Source: CAZZKG01 sp964654825
GTDB taxonomy: Bacteria; Gemmatimonadota; CAZMKB01
Reading direction: 5' to 3'
DNA length: 12,226 nt
Assembly (NCBI GenBank): GCA_964654825.1
Contig: CAZZKG010000082.1
Span: 1-12,226 of the forward strand
A program made the translations under genes and the position numbers. The notes under the pieces are model-generated. The model was given only the letters and a program-made list of their open reading frames with translations, had not been told where the DNA came from and did no database searches. Shown piece after piece: positions 1 through 7,832 of the stretch. The stretch's first letter is position 1. Every line of letters begins with the position of its first letter.

Positions 1-1642
1 CGGAACTCGTCTCGTTCTCCTTCGCAGCAACCGGGTTCAGCGGATCGTCGGGATCCCCGGCAGTCGAGTAGTTGCCTGTCCTACTCCGCCAGAGCCTGAA
101 TCCCTGGAAGTCGTACTTGCGGTACTCGGGATCCAGCACGACGAAGTCGTTGTACGTCTTATCCGCCGCCCCGACAGGACTGTCATCCCACAGGACCGTG
201 ATCTGACCATCACCCGGGATGAGTGTCATATTCGGCCTAGGCGGAGGCCCGGCCTGGAGGAAGTTGAGATCATAAATCCCCTGCACCGTCTGCTTCACAG
301 TCAGAAACTCTTCGAAGACCGGATCGTTCGGGTCGGGCCGAGGGGGGTCGCCGTACACATTGATGCTCGCTGGATCGCCGACAGCACCTGCAAACACGAA
401 TGCAATTACGATCGTGTGAGGTTCACCCGGCCGGATCCTGAAAGGGCCGGATGATATCATGAATCTGACATCGGAAGATTCGGTCGTCTCGACGCACTCC
501 TCCGGTGGATCGCAGGACATGAGGCGGTACCCTTCGGGATCGGATTCGGGATCATTTCTCAGTGTCCCGGTGGAGGGATTGTTGTGAAACGAATAATTAA
601 CGAGGCCGAGCTGGTCGACCTCGTCCGGTTCGTCGTCGATCACACCATCACCGTCATCGTCAAGGCCGTTAAACGGAGATTCATCGATCATCCCGTCCCC
701 GTCGTTGTCGATCCCGTCATGGTCGTTTCCCGGGCTCTGGAGGTAGGTAATCCCGACGAAGCCCGGCTTGCCGATGAAGTTGGATTCAGTAAAATTTTCA
801 TCCCACACGAATCCCATCATGATCGGAATACTGTCTCCCTCTTCCGTCACCTGGTATCTGAAGAAGCTGGTCCTGTCGTCGGTCCACTCGTCACCAATGT
901 AGCAGTCTGCGTCGTACCCCATCCAGGCATCCTCGATAGTGAAGGGTTCTAGCCCCGGGACCCGATCCGAGATGTTCTCGATCTCGAAGATGAAGAAGAT
1001 CACCTGGCGTGACAGCCCGGCTGTGTAGGCCATACTCCGCTGGCGTATCTCGATGGGTGGATTGGGTGTCGCAAACAGCGGTGTTACATCCACGCTGTTG
1101 TAGATGGTCACGATGTCCTGATCAGAACGCACGAGCGGAATGAGCTGGCCGTACGTCGGGCTTTCGGGGTCTTCATCGACACCTTTGAATTCCTGCGGCC
1201 AGTTTGTCAGATCTTCCGCGTCGTTACTGCGGAAAACCGTAGCGAGCGGATCAGTAGTCGACTGACCGTATCTCCCCTCCCGGTATTCCGTACCTGCACT
1301 CAGAGGATCGTACCCTTGAAGAAAGAGCATGTCCTCCTCACCATCATCATCGATGTCCGCTATACCTCCGATCCAGACTCCGGTGCCGAACACGTAGTTA
1401 TTGGGAGTTGTTCCGGGCCAGAAGCCTCCACCGGTACGCGAGATCAGGTCAAACCCAATCTGTCCGGTATTCGAGACCGCCAGCTTCACTGAGTTGACAT
1501 CGTGGTATCTGACCGCCATGTTCGATAAGACGGGGCCATCGGTATCATTTTTCACGTATACCTGTGCTTCTGTCAGGTGAAAGGGAAGAGAAATAAGTAG
1601 AGCTGAAATAATCGGGATCACAGGACCGAGGATTGTTCTCAT
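1..1642 (-). CDS. Large secreted protein with Asp-rich calcium-type repeats, partial (C-terminus off the left edge)
   Basis: An uninterrupted reading frame of 547 codons runs from an ATG at 1642 to the left edge without a stop. The start is supported by GGAGGT (1653-1648), 5 nt upstream. Residues 1-26 form a signal peptide (Arg, a hydrophobic stretch, then LTEA before Gln), so the product is exported. The body is rich in Gly, Asp and aromatic residues. Residues about 305-343 carry two tandem Asp-rich units of the form D-x-D-G-x-D-x-D-G-x-I-D, resembling EF-hand, dockerin or thrombospondin-3 calcium loops. From about residue 464 a fibronectin-III-like strand pattern begins (GDGQITVLWDD, then GFRLWRS). 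I do not recognise a named family. Proteins of this style in FCB-type bacteria often end in a FlgD-like sorting tail, which here would lie outside the window. It lies 179 nt downstream of the HAD gene on the same strand. The frame is secure; the function is unknown. Confidence 0.85.
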   Translation of the reverse strand, partial: MRTILGPVIPIISALLISLPFHLTEAQVYVKNDTDGPVLSNMAVRYHDVNSVKLAVSNTGQIGFDLISRTGGGFWPGTTPNNYVFGTGVWIGGIADIDDDGEEDMLFLQGYDPLSAGTEYREGRYGQSTTDPLATVFRSNDAEDLTNWPQEFKGVDEDPESPTYGQLIPLVRSDQDIVTIYNSVDVTPLFATPNPPIEIRQRSMAYTAGLSRQVIFFIFEIENISDRVPGLEPFTIEDAWMGYDADCYIGDEWTDDRTSFFRYQVTEEGDSIPIMMGFVWDENFTESNFIGKPGFVGITYLQSPGNDHDGIDNDGDGMIDESPFNGLDDDGDGVIDDEPDEVDQLGLVNYSFHNNPSTGTLRNDPESDPEGYRLMSCDPPEECVETTESSDVRFMISSGPFRIRPGEPHTIVIAFVFAGAVGDPASINVYGDPPRPDPNDPVFEEFLTVKQTVQGIYDLNFLQAGPPPRPNMTLIPGDGQITVLWDDSPVGAADKTYNDFVVLDPEYRKYDFQGFRLWRSRTGNYSTAGDPDDPLNPVAAKENETSS

Positions 1643-1821
1643 CAGACACCTCCAGCCGAGTACGGATCCGATCGAGGTGAGACGGGACAGTGAATCCTCT
1701 TCCCATCACACCTGTCGGTGTCAGGTATTCGATCAAATCAACATGTGGGACTTCTGCTCGAATAGTACAAAACGGTTCCGGGTATGGCAAGGTGAATAAA
1801 TCGTGAAGCCGTAACTGCTGG
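1643..1821. other. Intergenic spacer between HAD phosphatase and secreted-protein genes
   Basis: This 179-nt spacer holds the ribosome-binding site of the secreted-protein gene (1648-1653). It also has a short inverted repeat, ACACC-TGTC-GGTGT (1708-1721), with a 5-bp stem and no T-tract. I see no convincing promoter or terminator. Minus-strand open frames crossing it are out of phase with both neighbours and resemble nothing I know. Confidence 0.4.
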
Positions 1822-2571
1822 TCAAAAAAGATCGGCCAGTTCTGCCACGGAAGAGATGATACGGTAAGGAATGACGGAAGACCGGGCGACGAGCTCTTCC
1901 CGGTATTTTCCCGTTTTGACGAGAACCCCCCTGATCCCTGCCTTCTGGGCCCCTCCCACGTCTGATTCGATATCGTCTCCAACCATGATAGTGTCCCCGG
2001 CCGGGATACCGATTGACCGCAGGGCGATTTTGAAGAACTCAGGAGACGGTTTTCCCATGATGACGGCTTCTCTGCCAGTGACATACTCCAGCCCCGATAC
2101 GAATATTCCGATATCGAGCCGCAAACCGTCTTCCGTCTGCCAGTATTTCCCCCTGTGCAGAGCTATCAGTGACGCACCCTCGATGAGCATGCCGAAAATC
2201 CTGTTCAGGAGCTGATAATCCCATGTCTCTCCGATGTCTCCGATCACAACGACATCGGGTGTGCGATCGGTGAGTGTGAATTCCCTGAAATCACTCATCA
2301 CATCTTCGGCAAGGACGAGAAAACAGGTGGGATTACCCAGCCGGCGCAGATACTGCACAGCCGCCTGTGAAGAACTGAGTATCTCATCCTTCTCTATCGC
2401 CAGGTCCATGGAATTAAGTTTCTGATGGAGACTCTCGAGAGATTTTGTCGTCGTGTTGGTCAGGAACCTGCACGGTATTCCCTTCGATCTGATGTGAGAC
2501 AGGGCACGACGTGCCCCGGGGATCGGTTCATCACCGACATGGAGCACACCATCCAGGTCGAAGAGGCAGCC
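1822..2571 (-). CDS. HAD-superfamily subclass IIA phosphatase (HDHD2/TIGR01458-like), N-terminus lost in the assembly gap
   Basis: This is a cytoplasmic haloacid-dehalogenase-fold hydrolase expected to remove phosphate from a small phosphorylated substrate via a phospho-Asp intermediate. 249 residues are visible. The frame enters from the N-gap as GCLFDLDGVLHVGDEP, which is HAD motif I with both aspartates. Motif II is FLTNTTT, the motif III Lys lies in GKPSPEF, and motif IV is GDDIESDVGGAQ, followed by GVLVKTGKYR. A C2-type cap lies between motifs II and III. The stretch from IALHRGKYW to the end resembles human HDHD2 and the TIGR01458 group closely. That family is about 257 residues, so only roughly 6-10 N-terminal residues should be missing. 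A GTG at 2547 could be mistaken for a start, but starting there would remove the catalytic aspartates. It ends in TGA at 1822. Upstream, across the gap on the same strand, lies the MBL hydrolase. The true substrate is unknown. Confidence 0.88.
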   Translation of the reverse strand, partial: GCLFDLDGVLHVGDEPIPGARRALSHIRSKGIPCRFLTNTTTKSLESLHQKLNSMDLAIEKDEILSSSQAAVQYLRRLGNPTCFLVLAEDVMSDFREFTLTDRTPDVVVIGDIGETWDYQLLNRIFGMLIEGASLIALHRGKYWQTEDGLRLDIGIFVSGLEYVTGREAVIMGKPSPEFFKIALRSIGIPAGDTIMVGDDIESDVGGAQKAGIRGVLVKTGKYREELVARSSVIPYRIISSVAELADLF

Positions 2572-2671
2572 NNNNNNNNNNNNNNNNNNNNNNNNNNNNN
2601 NNNNNNNNNNNNNNNNNNNNNNNNNNNNNNNNNNNNNNNNNNNNNNNNNNNNNNNNNNNNNNNNNNNNNNN
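2572..2671. other. Assembly gap of 100 N
   Basis: Exactly 100 ambiguous bases lie between two interrupted minus-strand genes. A round 100 is the usual placeholder for a scaffold gap of unknown size, so the true distance is not given. The MBL protein to the right still lacks a C-terminal part, and the HAD protein to the left lacks its first few residues. The real gap is therefore probably several hundred bases, or the join is wrong. Confidence 0.97.
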
Positions 2672-3350
2672 CAGCTGCCTCGATCAGTGACGGGGTGGGG
2701 GACGTGTCACCCGAAATCACAATGGTTCTGTCGGCGGTGATGAATTTGTATCCGAACGCGTAAGGCCAGGATCCGTGGTGAACCGGGAATGCGTGGACAG
2801 TGACGTTCGAATCCTCATAGACTACCCCGGGCTCGATCTCGTGAGCGTTCACCCGATAACCTCTCACATTGGCGGGCTCTAGCCCATAGAGCCGTATGTT
2901 GATGTCCTGCTGGTAAGCTTCGAGGATGTGATCGGTCATGTCCGCTATCCCCTCGGGCCCATAAACCTCGAGCGGTTCTCTGCGTCCTTCCACCCAGGGT
3001 GTAAGAATGAGATCCGGGTAGCCCGCAGTGTGGTCCGAGTGGAGGTGGGTGACAAAAACCACCTTGATTCTGGAGATGTCGAGGGCGGATACACCCTGTC
3101 TCCTTGCTGCCTCCGCACGGCGGATCACACCCGGACCGAAATCGACAAGGTACGGTGTCCCGTTGACCACGATCGCCACCGACGGTCCGGATCGGTCGGG
3201 GTCGGCAATCGGCGTGCCTGTCCCAAGAAACACGATGCTGGTCTTTCTGTTTTCAGTGGGAGCGCCTGCATCAGACCTCGCTGCTGGAAGAAGAACAACA
3301 CCCAGCAAAACGACAAGACAGACCAGACGAAAAAACCTGAATTTATTCAC
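2672..3350 (-). CDS. Secreted metallo-beta-lactamase-fold hydrolase, C-terminus lost in the assembly gap
   Basis: 226 residues are visible before the gap. The start is a GTG at 3350 with GGAGGG (3361-3356) 5 nt upstream. Residues 1-28 are a signal peptide (NKFRFFR, then LVCLVVLLGVVLLPAA), so the enzyme should be exported. The fold begins with a beta strand and a Gly loop (FLGTGTP, 41-47). Zinc-binding motif HLHSDH (102-107) is followed by TAGYPDL. A later His pair (191-192, in VHHGSWPYAFGY) and ISGDTSP (Asp215) supply further ligands. This pattern matches the RNase Z/arylsulfatase-like branch of MBL hydrolases (HxHxDH, single domain, about 300 residues) rather than true beta-lactamases. The missing part should hold the last metal-binding His. 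The reaction is unknown; an exported ester or phosphodiester hydrolase is most likely. It is divergent from polX. Confidence 0.88.
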
Positions 3351-3783
3351 TGCTTCCCTCCATATCGGGTTTTTATCGAGAATCGGATCCCGGACAGGAT
3401 GTGATTCGGCAGGGAGTCGAAACTGTTGCGACCGGGATTCTCATCCTGATCGGATGGTGAGTCCCACAATCCGAATCCCTTCCCGGGTACCCGTGACATC
3501 AGTGTCCACCCGAGACCGGTAGGTCATCGTGAACCAGCATATTCCTGTGATCTGATCAGTCAGAGTCCCGCCACTAAGGAATTATTATATAACTGAGACA
3601 GGCTTGGCAAGGATGAATATCGTGAGTAATCTTACCGGAATATACACGGAAGGAATCAACTATATGTTGTCCGGTACGTCGGACGATGGGATCCGATTTT
3701 ACGGTGATTCCGCGTCTTTCTTTAGTCTTGAGATTTATGGGAGTGTTATTAACTTATTGAACTATGTACAACGGATTTTGCCG
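3351..3783. other. Divergent intergenic region between the MBL hydrolase and polX
   Basis: This 433-nt region separates genes pointing away from each other, so it should contain promoters for both. The right part (about 3575-3783) is visibly more AT-rich than the flanking genes. It has a TATTATATAA stretch at 3583-3592 that could be a -10 element, but no good -35 at the right distance. Two perfect short palindromes are present: CGGGTACCCG (3484-3493) and CTGATCAG (3552-3559). Neither is recognised as an operator. The polX frame remains open leftward to 3604 (TTG), but residues encoded there resemble no PolX sequence, so I treat it as non-coding. Confidence 0.5.
3356..3361 (-). promoter_or_regulatory. 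Ribosome-binding site fixing the GTG start of the MBL hydrolase
   Basis: On the minus strand GGAGGG lies 5 nt before GTG at 3350. This supports the non-ATG start, which also gives a well-formed signal peptide. Confidence 0.75.
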
Positions 3784-5499
3784 ATGAGAAACACAGTTTT
3801 AGCGAAGATATTCGAAGATATGGCGGATCTCCTGGAGATCAAAGGGGACAACCCCTTCAAGATCAGGGCGTACCGGAAGGCTGCACTTAACATCGAAGCT
3901 CTCCCGGAGGATGTGGAGGAGGTCGCCGGTGCCGGTAACCTCGGAACAATCCCCGGGGTAGGCAAGGATCTTGCTCAGAAGATACAGGATTTCCTCGAAA
4001 ATGGGAAAATCGGGGAATTCGAGACCTTGAAAAAAGAGATCCCCGAAAGTCTTCTGGACGTGCTCGCTGTCCCGGGGCTCGGGCCGAAGAAAGTGAAATA
4101 TCTCTACGACACGCTCGGGATTGTGAGTATCGAGGAGCTAGAGGAGGAAGCGCACGCGGGTAACCTCGGGGACCATCCCGGTTTCGGCACGAAAACGGTC
4201 GAGAACATTCTGAAGGGAATAGCTCTGGTTAGAGCCGGACGGGAGAGGACCCCGCTCGGGGCCGCCGCTCCACTGGCCTTCGAGATAGTCGAGTTCCTGA
4301 AGACTCTGCCTGAAGTGGAAAATGGAGAGGTGACAGGGAGCCTGCGCCGCTGCCGGGAGACGGTGAAAGACATCGACATTCTGGTCACTTCCACGAAACC
4401 CGGCAAGGTGATGGATAAAATTGAATCCCTGCCGTATATTGCCGAAATCACCGCAATGGGGGAGACGAAAGCAGGTTTCAGCACTCCCATGGGATTGCAT
4501 ATTGATCTGCGGGTCGTCGAACCCGGGAGTTTCGGGTCGGCACTTCAATACTTTACCGGTTCGCAGGCGCACAATATCAGGCTCCGTGAGATGGCTGCCA
4601 GACTCGGTTTGAAGATAAATGAATACGGTGTCTTCCGGAAAAAGGATGACAGGAAACTGGGAGGCAGAGAGGAACGGGAGATATACGAGACACTAGGTCT
4701 GCCGTTTGTACCGCCGGAGCTACGGGAGGATCGGGGAGAAATCGAAGCGGCCATCCGTGGTGAACTTCCCGATCTTGTGGAGCCGGCGGATATCAAAGGT
4801 GACCTTCACACTCACACGAATCTGTCCGATGGCCTCTACTCGCTCGAAGAAGTAGCTCTCTCTGCGAAGGAGATGGGGTATCGTTACGTTGCCATCACGG
4901 AACATTCGAAATCTCTCAGGATTGCCGGAGGGATAGACGAGGACACGCTGAGGAAGCAGATCAAAGAGATATACGATCTGAACAGGAAAATGAGGAATTT
5001 CATAGTGCTCACCGGAATCGAAGTGGATATTCTGAAAGACGGGTCTCTCGATTTCCCGGATGAAGTACTCGCGGAATGTGACGTGGTGATCGCTTCCGTG
5101 CACAGCTCGTTCCGTCAGCCCGAAGACATAATGACCGCGAGGATAATAAGGGCGATGGAGAACCCCCATGTCGACATCATAGCCCATCCGACGGGCAGGC
5201 TCATCGGTGAGAGAGACAGCTACGAAGCAGACATGGAAGAAATCATCAGAGCTGCCGGAAGGACAAATACCGCCCTGGAAATCAATGCACATCCGAAGAG
5301 GCTCGATCTCAATGACCGGCATTCGCGGAGAGCGAAGGATCTGGGCGTCAAGCTTGTTGTGAATACCGACATGCACAGTCTGGACGAATTTCGGTTCATG
5401 CAGCTGGGCGTCTCCGTCGCGCGGCGGGCGTGGTGCTCGGAGGGAGACGTGCTCAACACTCTCGACACTGAGCAGCTGCTCCAGGCCCTGGGGGCCTGA
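3784..5499 (+). CDS. polX: Family X DNA polymerase with PHP exonuclease domain (PolX)
   Basis: This is a 571-residue bacterial PolX, a gap-filling repair polymerase fused to a PHP-type 3'-5' exonuclease/phosphoesterase. Domains in order: an 8-kDa-like helical N-terminus (FKIRAYRKAA), helix-hairpin-helix loops (IPGVGK, VPGLGPKK, HPGFGTKT), a palm with GSLRR, paired aspartates D196 and D198 (DIDIL) and third Asp D241 (HIDLR), then the PHP domain from about residue 339. PHP metal ligands are intact: DLHTHTNLSDG (340-350), TEHS, GIEVDIL, SVHSS, AHPTGR and NTDMHS. I chose ATG 3784 because MRNTVLAKIFEDMADLLEIK is the usual PolX N-terminus and gives the usual length near 570. The Shine-Dalgarno signal is weak. 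Starts at 3604 or 3613 would add about 60 unrelated residues. It is the first plus-strand gene and ends in TGA, 105 nt before the AP-family gene. Confidence 0.96.
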   Translation: MRNTVLAKIFEDMADLLEIKGDNPFKIRAYRKAALNIEALPEDVEEVAGAGNLGTIPGVGKDLAQKIQDFLENGKIGEFETLKKEIPESLLDVLAVPGLGPKKVKYLYDTLGIVSIEELEEEAHAGNLGDHPGFGTKTVENILKGIALVRAGRERTPLGAAAPLAFEIVEFLKTLPEVENGEVTGSLRRCRETVKDIDILVTSTKPGKVMDKIESLPYIAEITAMGETKAGFSTPMGLHIDLRVVEPGSFGSALQYFTGSQAHNIRLREMAARLGLKINEYGVFRKKDDRKLGGREEREIYETLGLPFVPPELREDRGEIEAAIRGELPDLVEPADIKGDLHTHTNLSDGLYSLEEVALSAKEMGYRYVAITEHSKSLRIAGGIDEDTLRKQIKEIYDLNRKMRNFIVLTGIEVDILKDGSLDFPDEVLAECDVVIASVHSSFRQPEDIMTARIIRAMENPHVDIIAHPTGRLIGERDSYEADMEEIIRAAGRTNTALEINAHPKRLDLNDRHSRRAKDLGVKLVVNTDMHSLDEFRFMQLGVSVARRAWCSEGDVLNTLDTEQLLQALGA

Positions 5500-5604
5500 T
5501 GACCCCGTGACGGCGGCAGTTTTTGAATATATGTACTTGCGAAGGTGCGATAATGCTTTCGGCACAATCGGTTCTACCTCATGTAAGTCGCGAAAGGTGG
5601 CCTC

Positions 5605-6963
5605 ATGGGCATTCTGAATAAGCTGTTCAAAAAAAAAGGCACCAGGGTAATGGTGCTCGGGTTCGACGGTACTCCCTTTTCTTTCATGAAGAGGATGAAG
5701 GATGAAGTCCGATTGCCTCACCTGTCCCGTCTGCTCGATGAGGGTGCGTTCGTCAGGATGAACTCCGTCCATCCATGCGTTTCGTGTGTCGCGTGGTCAT
5801 CCGTCATGACCGGGAAGAATCCTGGGAAGCACGGGATCTTCGGTTTTGCCGATCGGAAACCGGGGACCGCTCAGATCTTCATTCCGAATGCCAGAAACCT
5901 GAAATCCAGCATGCTCTGGGAGCAGCTGAGCGCACTTGGAAAGAGAGTGGTGAGTGTCGGTGTCCCGGTAACATACCCGCCCAGGGAAGTGAACGGATAT
6001 CTGGTGTCCGGATTCCTGGCTCCGACGATTGAGAAGGGTACCTATCCCCGGGAGCTGGGGAAAATCCTCAAAGAAATGGGATACATCATCGATGTCGATG
6101 CACAGAAAGCGCGTACCGACCTCGACGCCTTTTTCCCTGATCTCATGCAGACACTCGAGAAAAGAGCTCAGACCGCGAGGTTCTTTCTCGATCAGGAGAA
6201 GTGGGATTTCATGCTCGTCCATTTTATGGAGACCGATAGATTGCACCACTTCGTCTGGGAACATATGGAAAACGGACATGAGAAATATGCCCCGAAATTC
6301 TACGCTTTTTATGAAAAGCTCGACGAATTCGTCGGAGCCCTGATGAAGAAAATCGACGATGACGTGACGCTTATCATCCTTTCTGATCACGGCTTCTGCA
6401 CGGTGAAGAAAGAATTTTACGTGAACAGATGGCTGGAGGAGCAGGGTTATCTCACCTACAGGGCTGATGCAAAGAAGACGATGGGGAACATCGACTGGAG
6501 TGTGACACGTGCATTCTGCATGGATCCCGGGAGAATATATCTGAACGTGCGAGGGAGGGAGCCCGAAGGCATCGTGAACTCAGGCGGAGAGTACAACGAG
6601 TTGCGAACCAGGCTCATCAAAGAGCTCGAGACTCTGAAGGAACCTGATTCCGGTGATGATATGGTACGAAGTGTACTTACCGGACAGGAGCTGTTTCATG
6701 GTGACCAGTCCGGATTCGGTCCCGATCTTGTCATCGATTCTCACTGGGGGTACGATGTGAAGGGTTTCCATGGCAGGGATCGGCTGACGGGGAAGGGTCC
6801 CATAAACGGTATGCACACGTTCGAAGATGCGATGCTCTACATCAGGGGCGAGGAAATCGAGGTGGACGATCCTTCCGTTATCGATATCCTTCCCACTGTA
6901 TGCACTCTGATGGGTCTGCCCATTCCTGACGACATCGATGGCAGGAGTCTTGTCTCTAGATGA
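5605..6963 (+). CDS. Alkaline-phosphatase-superfamily protein, type I phosphodiesterase/nucleotide pyrophosphatase-like
   Basis: This is a 452-residue predicted cytoplasmic metal-dependent phosphoesterase of the nucleotide pyrophosphatase/phosphodiesterase branch (PF01663-like). Binuclear metal-site signatures appear in the right order: Asp21 in VLGFDGTP, a nucleophile region at SCVAWSSVMTGKNPGKHG (Ser65 or Ser66), METDRLHH (Asp211 and His214/His215), LSDHGF (Asp261-His262), and GMHT (His404). It ends with VIDILPTVCTLMGLP and DGRSL, the typical close of the family. No signal peptide is present; the N-terminus is short and lysine-rich. The start ATG is preceded by AAGGTGG. Its stop overlaps the next gene's start by four bases (ATGA at 6960), implying translational coupling with the PHP protein. 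Substrate is uncertain: a phosphodiester, nucleotide or sugar-phosphate derivative. Confidence 0.9.
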   Translation: MGILNKLFKKKGTRVMVLGFDGTPFSFMKRMKDEVRLPHLSRLLDEGAFVRMNSVHPCVSCVAWSSVMTGKNPGKHGIFGFADRKPGTAQIFIPNARNLKSSMLWEQLSALGKRVVSVGVPVTYPPREVNGYLVSGFLAPTIEKGTYPRELGKILKEMGYIIDVDAQKARTDLDAFFPDLMQTLEKRAQTARFFLDQEKWDFMLVHFMETDRLHHFVWEHMENGHEKYAPKFYAFYEKLDEFVGALMKKIDDDVTLIILSDHGFCTVKKEFYVNRWLEEQGYLTYRADAKKTMGNIDWSVTRAFCMDPGRIYLNVRGREPEGIVNSGGEYNELRTRLIKELETLKEPDSGDDMVRSVLTGQELFHGDQSGFGPDLVIDSHWGYDVKGFHGRDRLTGKGPINGMHTFEDAMLYIRGEEIEVDDPSVIDILPTVCTLMGLPIPDDIDGRSLVSR

Positions 6964-7805
6964 TTGATCTGCACATACACACCGACATCTCGGATGGTTC
7001 GTATGACCCCGCCGCCATCGCAGGGCTCGCTAAGGATGCCGGGTTGGAAGCCGTGGGGATAACGGATCACGACAGTGTCGATGGCATCGAAACATTCCTC
7101 CTGGAATGCCGGGTACTTGGTATTGAAGGAATAGGCGGCATAGAAATCAGTGTGGTTTCCGGAACGCAGACGCTGCACCTCCTCGGCTATTTCGTAAATC
7201 CCGAATCAGAGGATCTCCTCGCACTTCTGCGGAAGGTTAAGTCGGAACGAGTGCGGAGATCAGAGCTTGTCGTTGAGAGACTCAATGAACAGGGGTTGGA
7301 ACTCGACATCGATGAGGTCAGACGTATTGCAGGTGATTCATCGTACGGTAGGCCTCATATTGCCATCGCGATGAAGAGGATGGGATACGTGTCGAGTGTT
7401 GATCAGGCTTTTTCCCGTTATCTGAGAAAGGGGGGGAAAGCCTATGTCAATCGATACAAACCCAATCTGGAAGAAACCATCAGCCTTATCGGGAAAGCTG
7501 GTGGAGTGAGTGTGCTCGCACATCCAATTTCGCTCGGGTTGATCAAGGATGACCTGTATGCGATGTTACGTGGTTTCAGGGACCTGGGACTCCAGGGAGT
7601 CGAAGCGTATCATCCCACACAGCACAGGGATTTTCAGGTGTCTCTTACTGCCATGGCGGAGAAACTCTCTCTCGTCATCACGGGCGGGAGTGATTTCCAT
7701 GGTGAGGTAAAACCGGAATGGAAAATCGGGGTGGGTCATGGAAATATGAGGATACCATACAATCTCGTAGAAAAATTGAAGCAGCGGTTGTTGGAAATAC
7801 ATTAA
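6960..7805 (+). CDS. PHP-domain phosphoesterase (RNase AM / nucleoside 3',5'-bisphosphate phosphatase-like)
   Basis: This is a 281-residue stand-alone PHP protein of the TrpH/YciV type. Characterised members remove the 3'-phosphate of nucleoside 3',5'-bisphosphates and trim RNA 5' ends. The trinuclear metal-site residues are all visible: DLHIHTDISDG (His5, His7, Asp12), TDHD (Asp36, His37), Glu62 in GGIEIS, His73 in TLHLLGY, GRPHIA (His133), LAHP (His188), EAYHP (Glu215, His218) and GGSDFHG (Asp245, His247). The region from about 75 to 180 is the family's inserted helical part, including YGRPHIA and KGGKAYV. The start ATG overlaps the stop of the upstream AP-family gene by ATGA, so the two are probably translationally coupled. 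It ends in TAA, 27 nt before the phosphoglycerate mutase and in the same frame. Fold assignment is very secure; the exact substrate is inferred from the family. Confidence 0.92.
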   Translation: MIDLHIHTDISDGSYDPAAIAGLAKDAGLEAVGITDHDSVDGIETFLLECRVLGIEGIGGIEISVVSGTQTLHLLGYFVNPESEDLLALLRKVKSERVRRSELVVERLNEQGLELDIDEVRRIAGDSSYGRPHIAIAMKRMGYVSSVDQAFSRYLRKGGKAYVNRYKPNLEETISLIGKAGGVSVLAHPISLGLIKDDLYAMLRGFRDLGLQGVEAYHPTQHRDFQVSLTAMAEKLSLVITGGSDFHGEVKPEWKIGVGHGNMRIPYNLVEKLKQRLLEIH

Positions 7806-7832
7806 CAGGTAAATGAGAAAGAGAGGGATAAG

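Noticed and set aside
584..952. Plus-strand open frame of 122 codons
   Set aside because: It lies antisense inside the large secreted-protein gene, which has a signal peptide, a good ribosome-binding site and 547 uninterrupted codons. Its Val/Asp-rich sequence is the mirror of the Asp-rich repeats.
2460..3350. A single 296-residue protein spanning the N gap
   Set aside because: Beyond the N it is out of phase with the HAD gene and has no MBL-like sequence. It exists only because 100 N happens to keep a frame open.
5485..5525. Possible terminator after polX (GGGG/CCCC pairing, then TTTTT)
   Set aside because: The stem is only four pairs with an eight-base loop, and the T-run is about 18 bases away, so it does not form a standard intrinsic terminator.
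5553..5621. 22-codon leader-like frame before the AP-family gene
   Set aside because: It has GAAGG a few bases upstream and overlaps the next start. It has no attenuator structure, amino-acid run or conservation evidence to support it.
4720..5772. Minus-strand open frame of 350 codons antisense to polX
   Set aside because: It shows no recognisable domain and overlaps a polX gene with every catalytic motif in place. It also runs into the start of the next gene.
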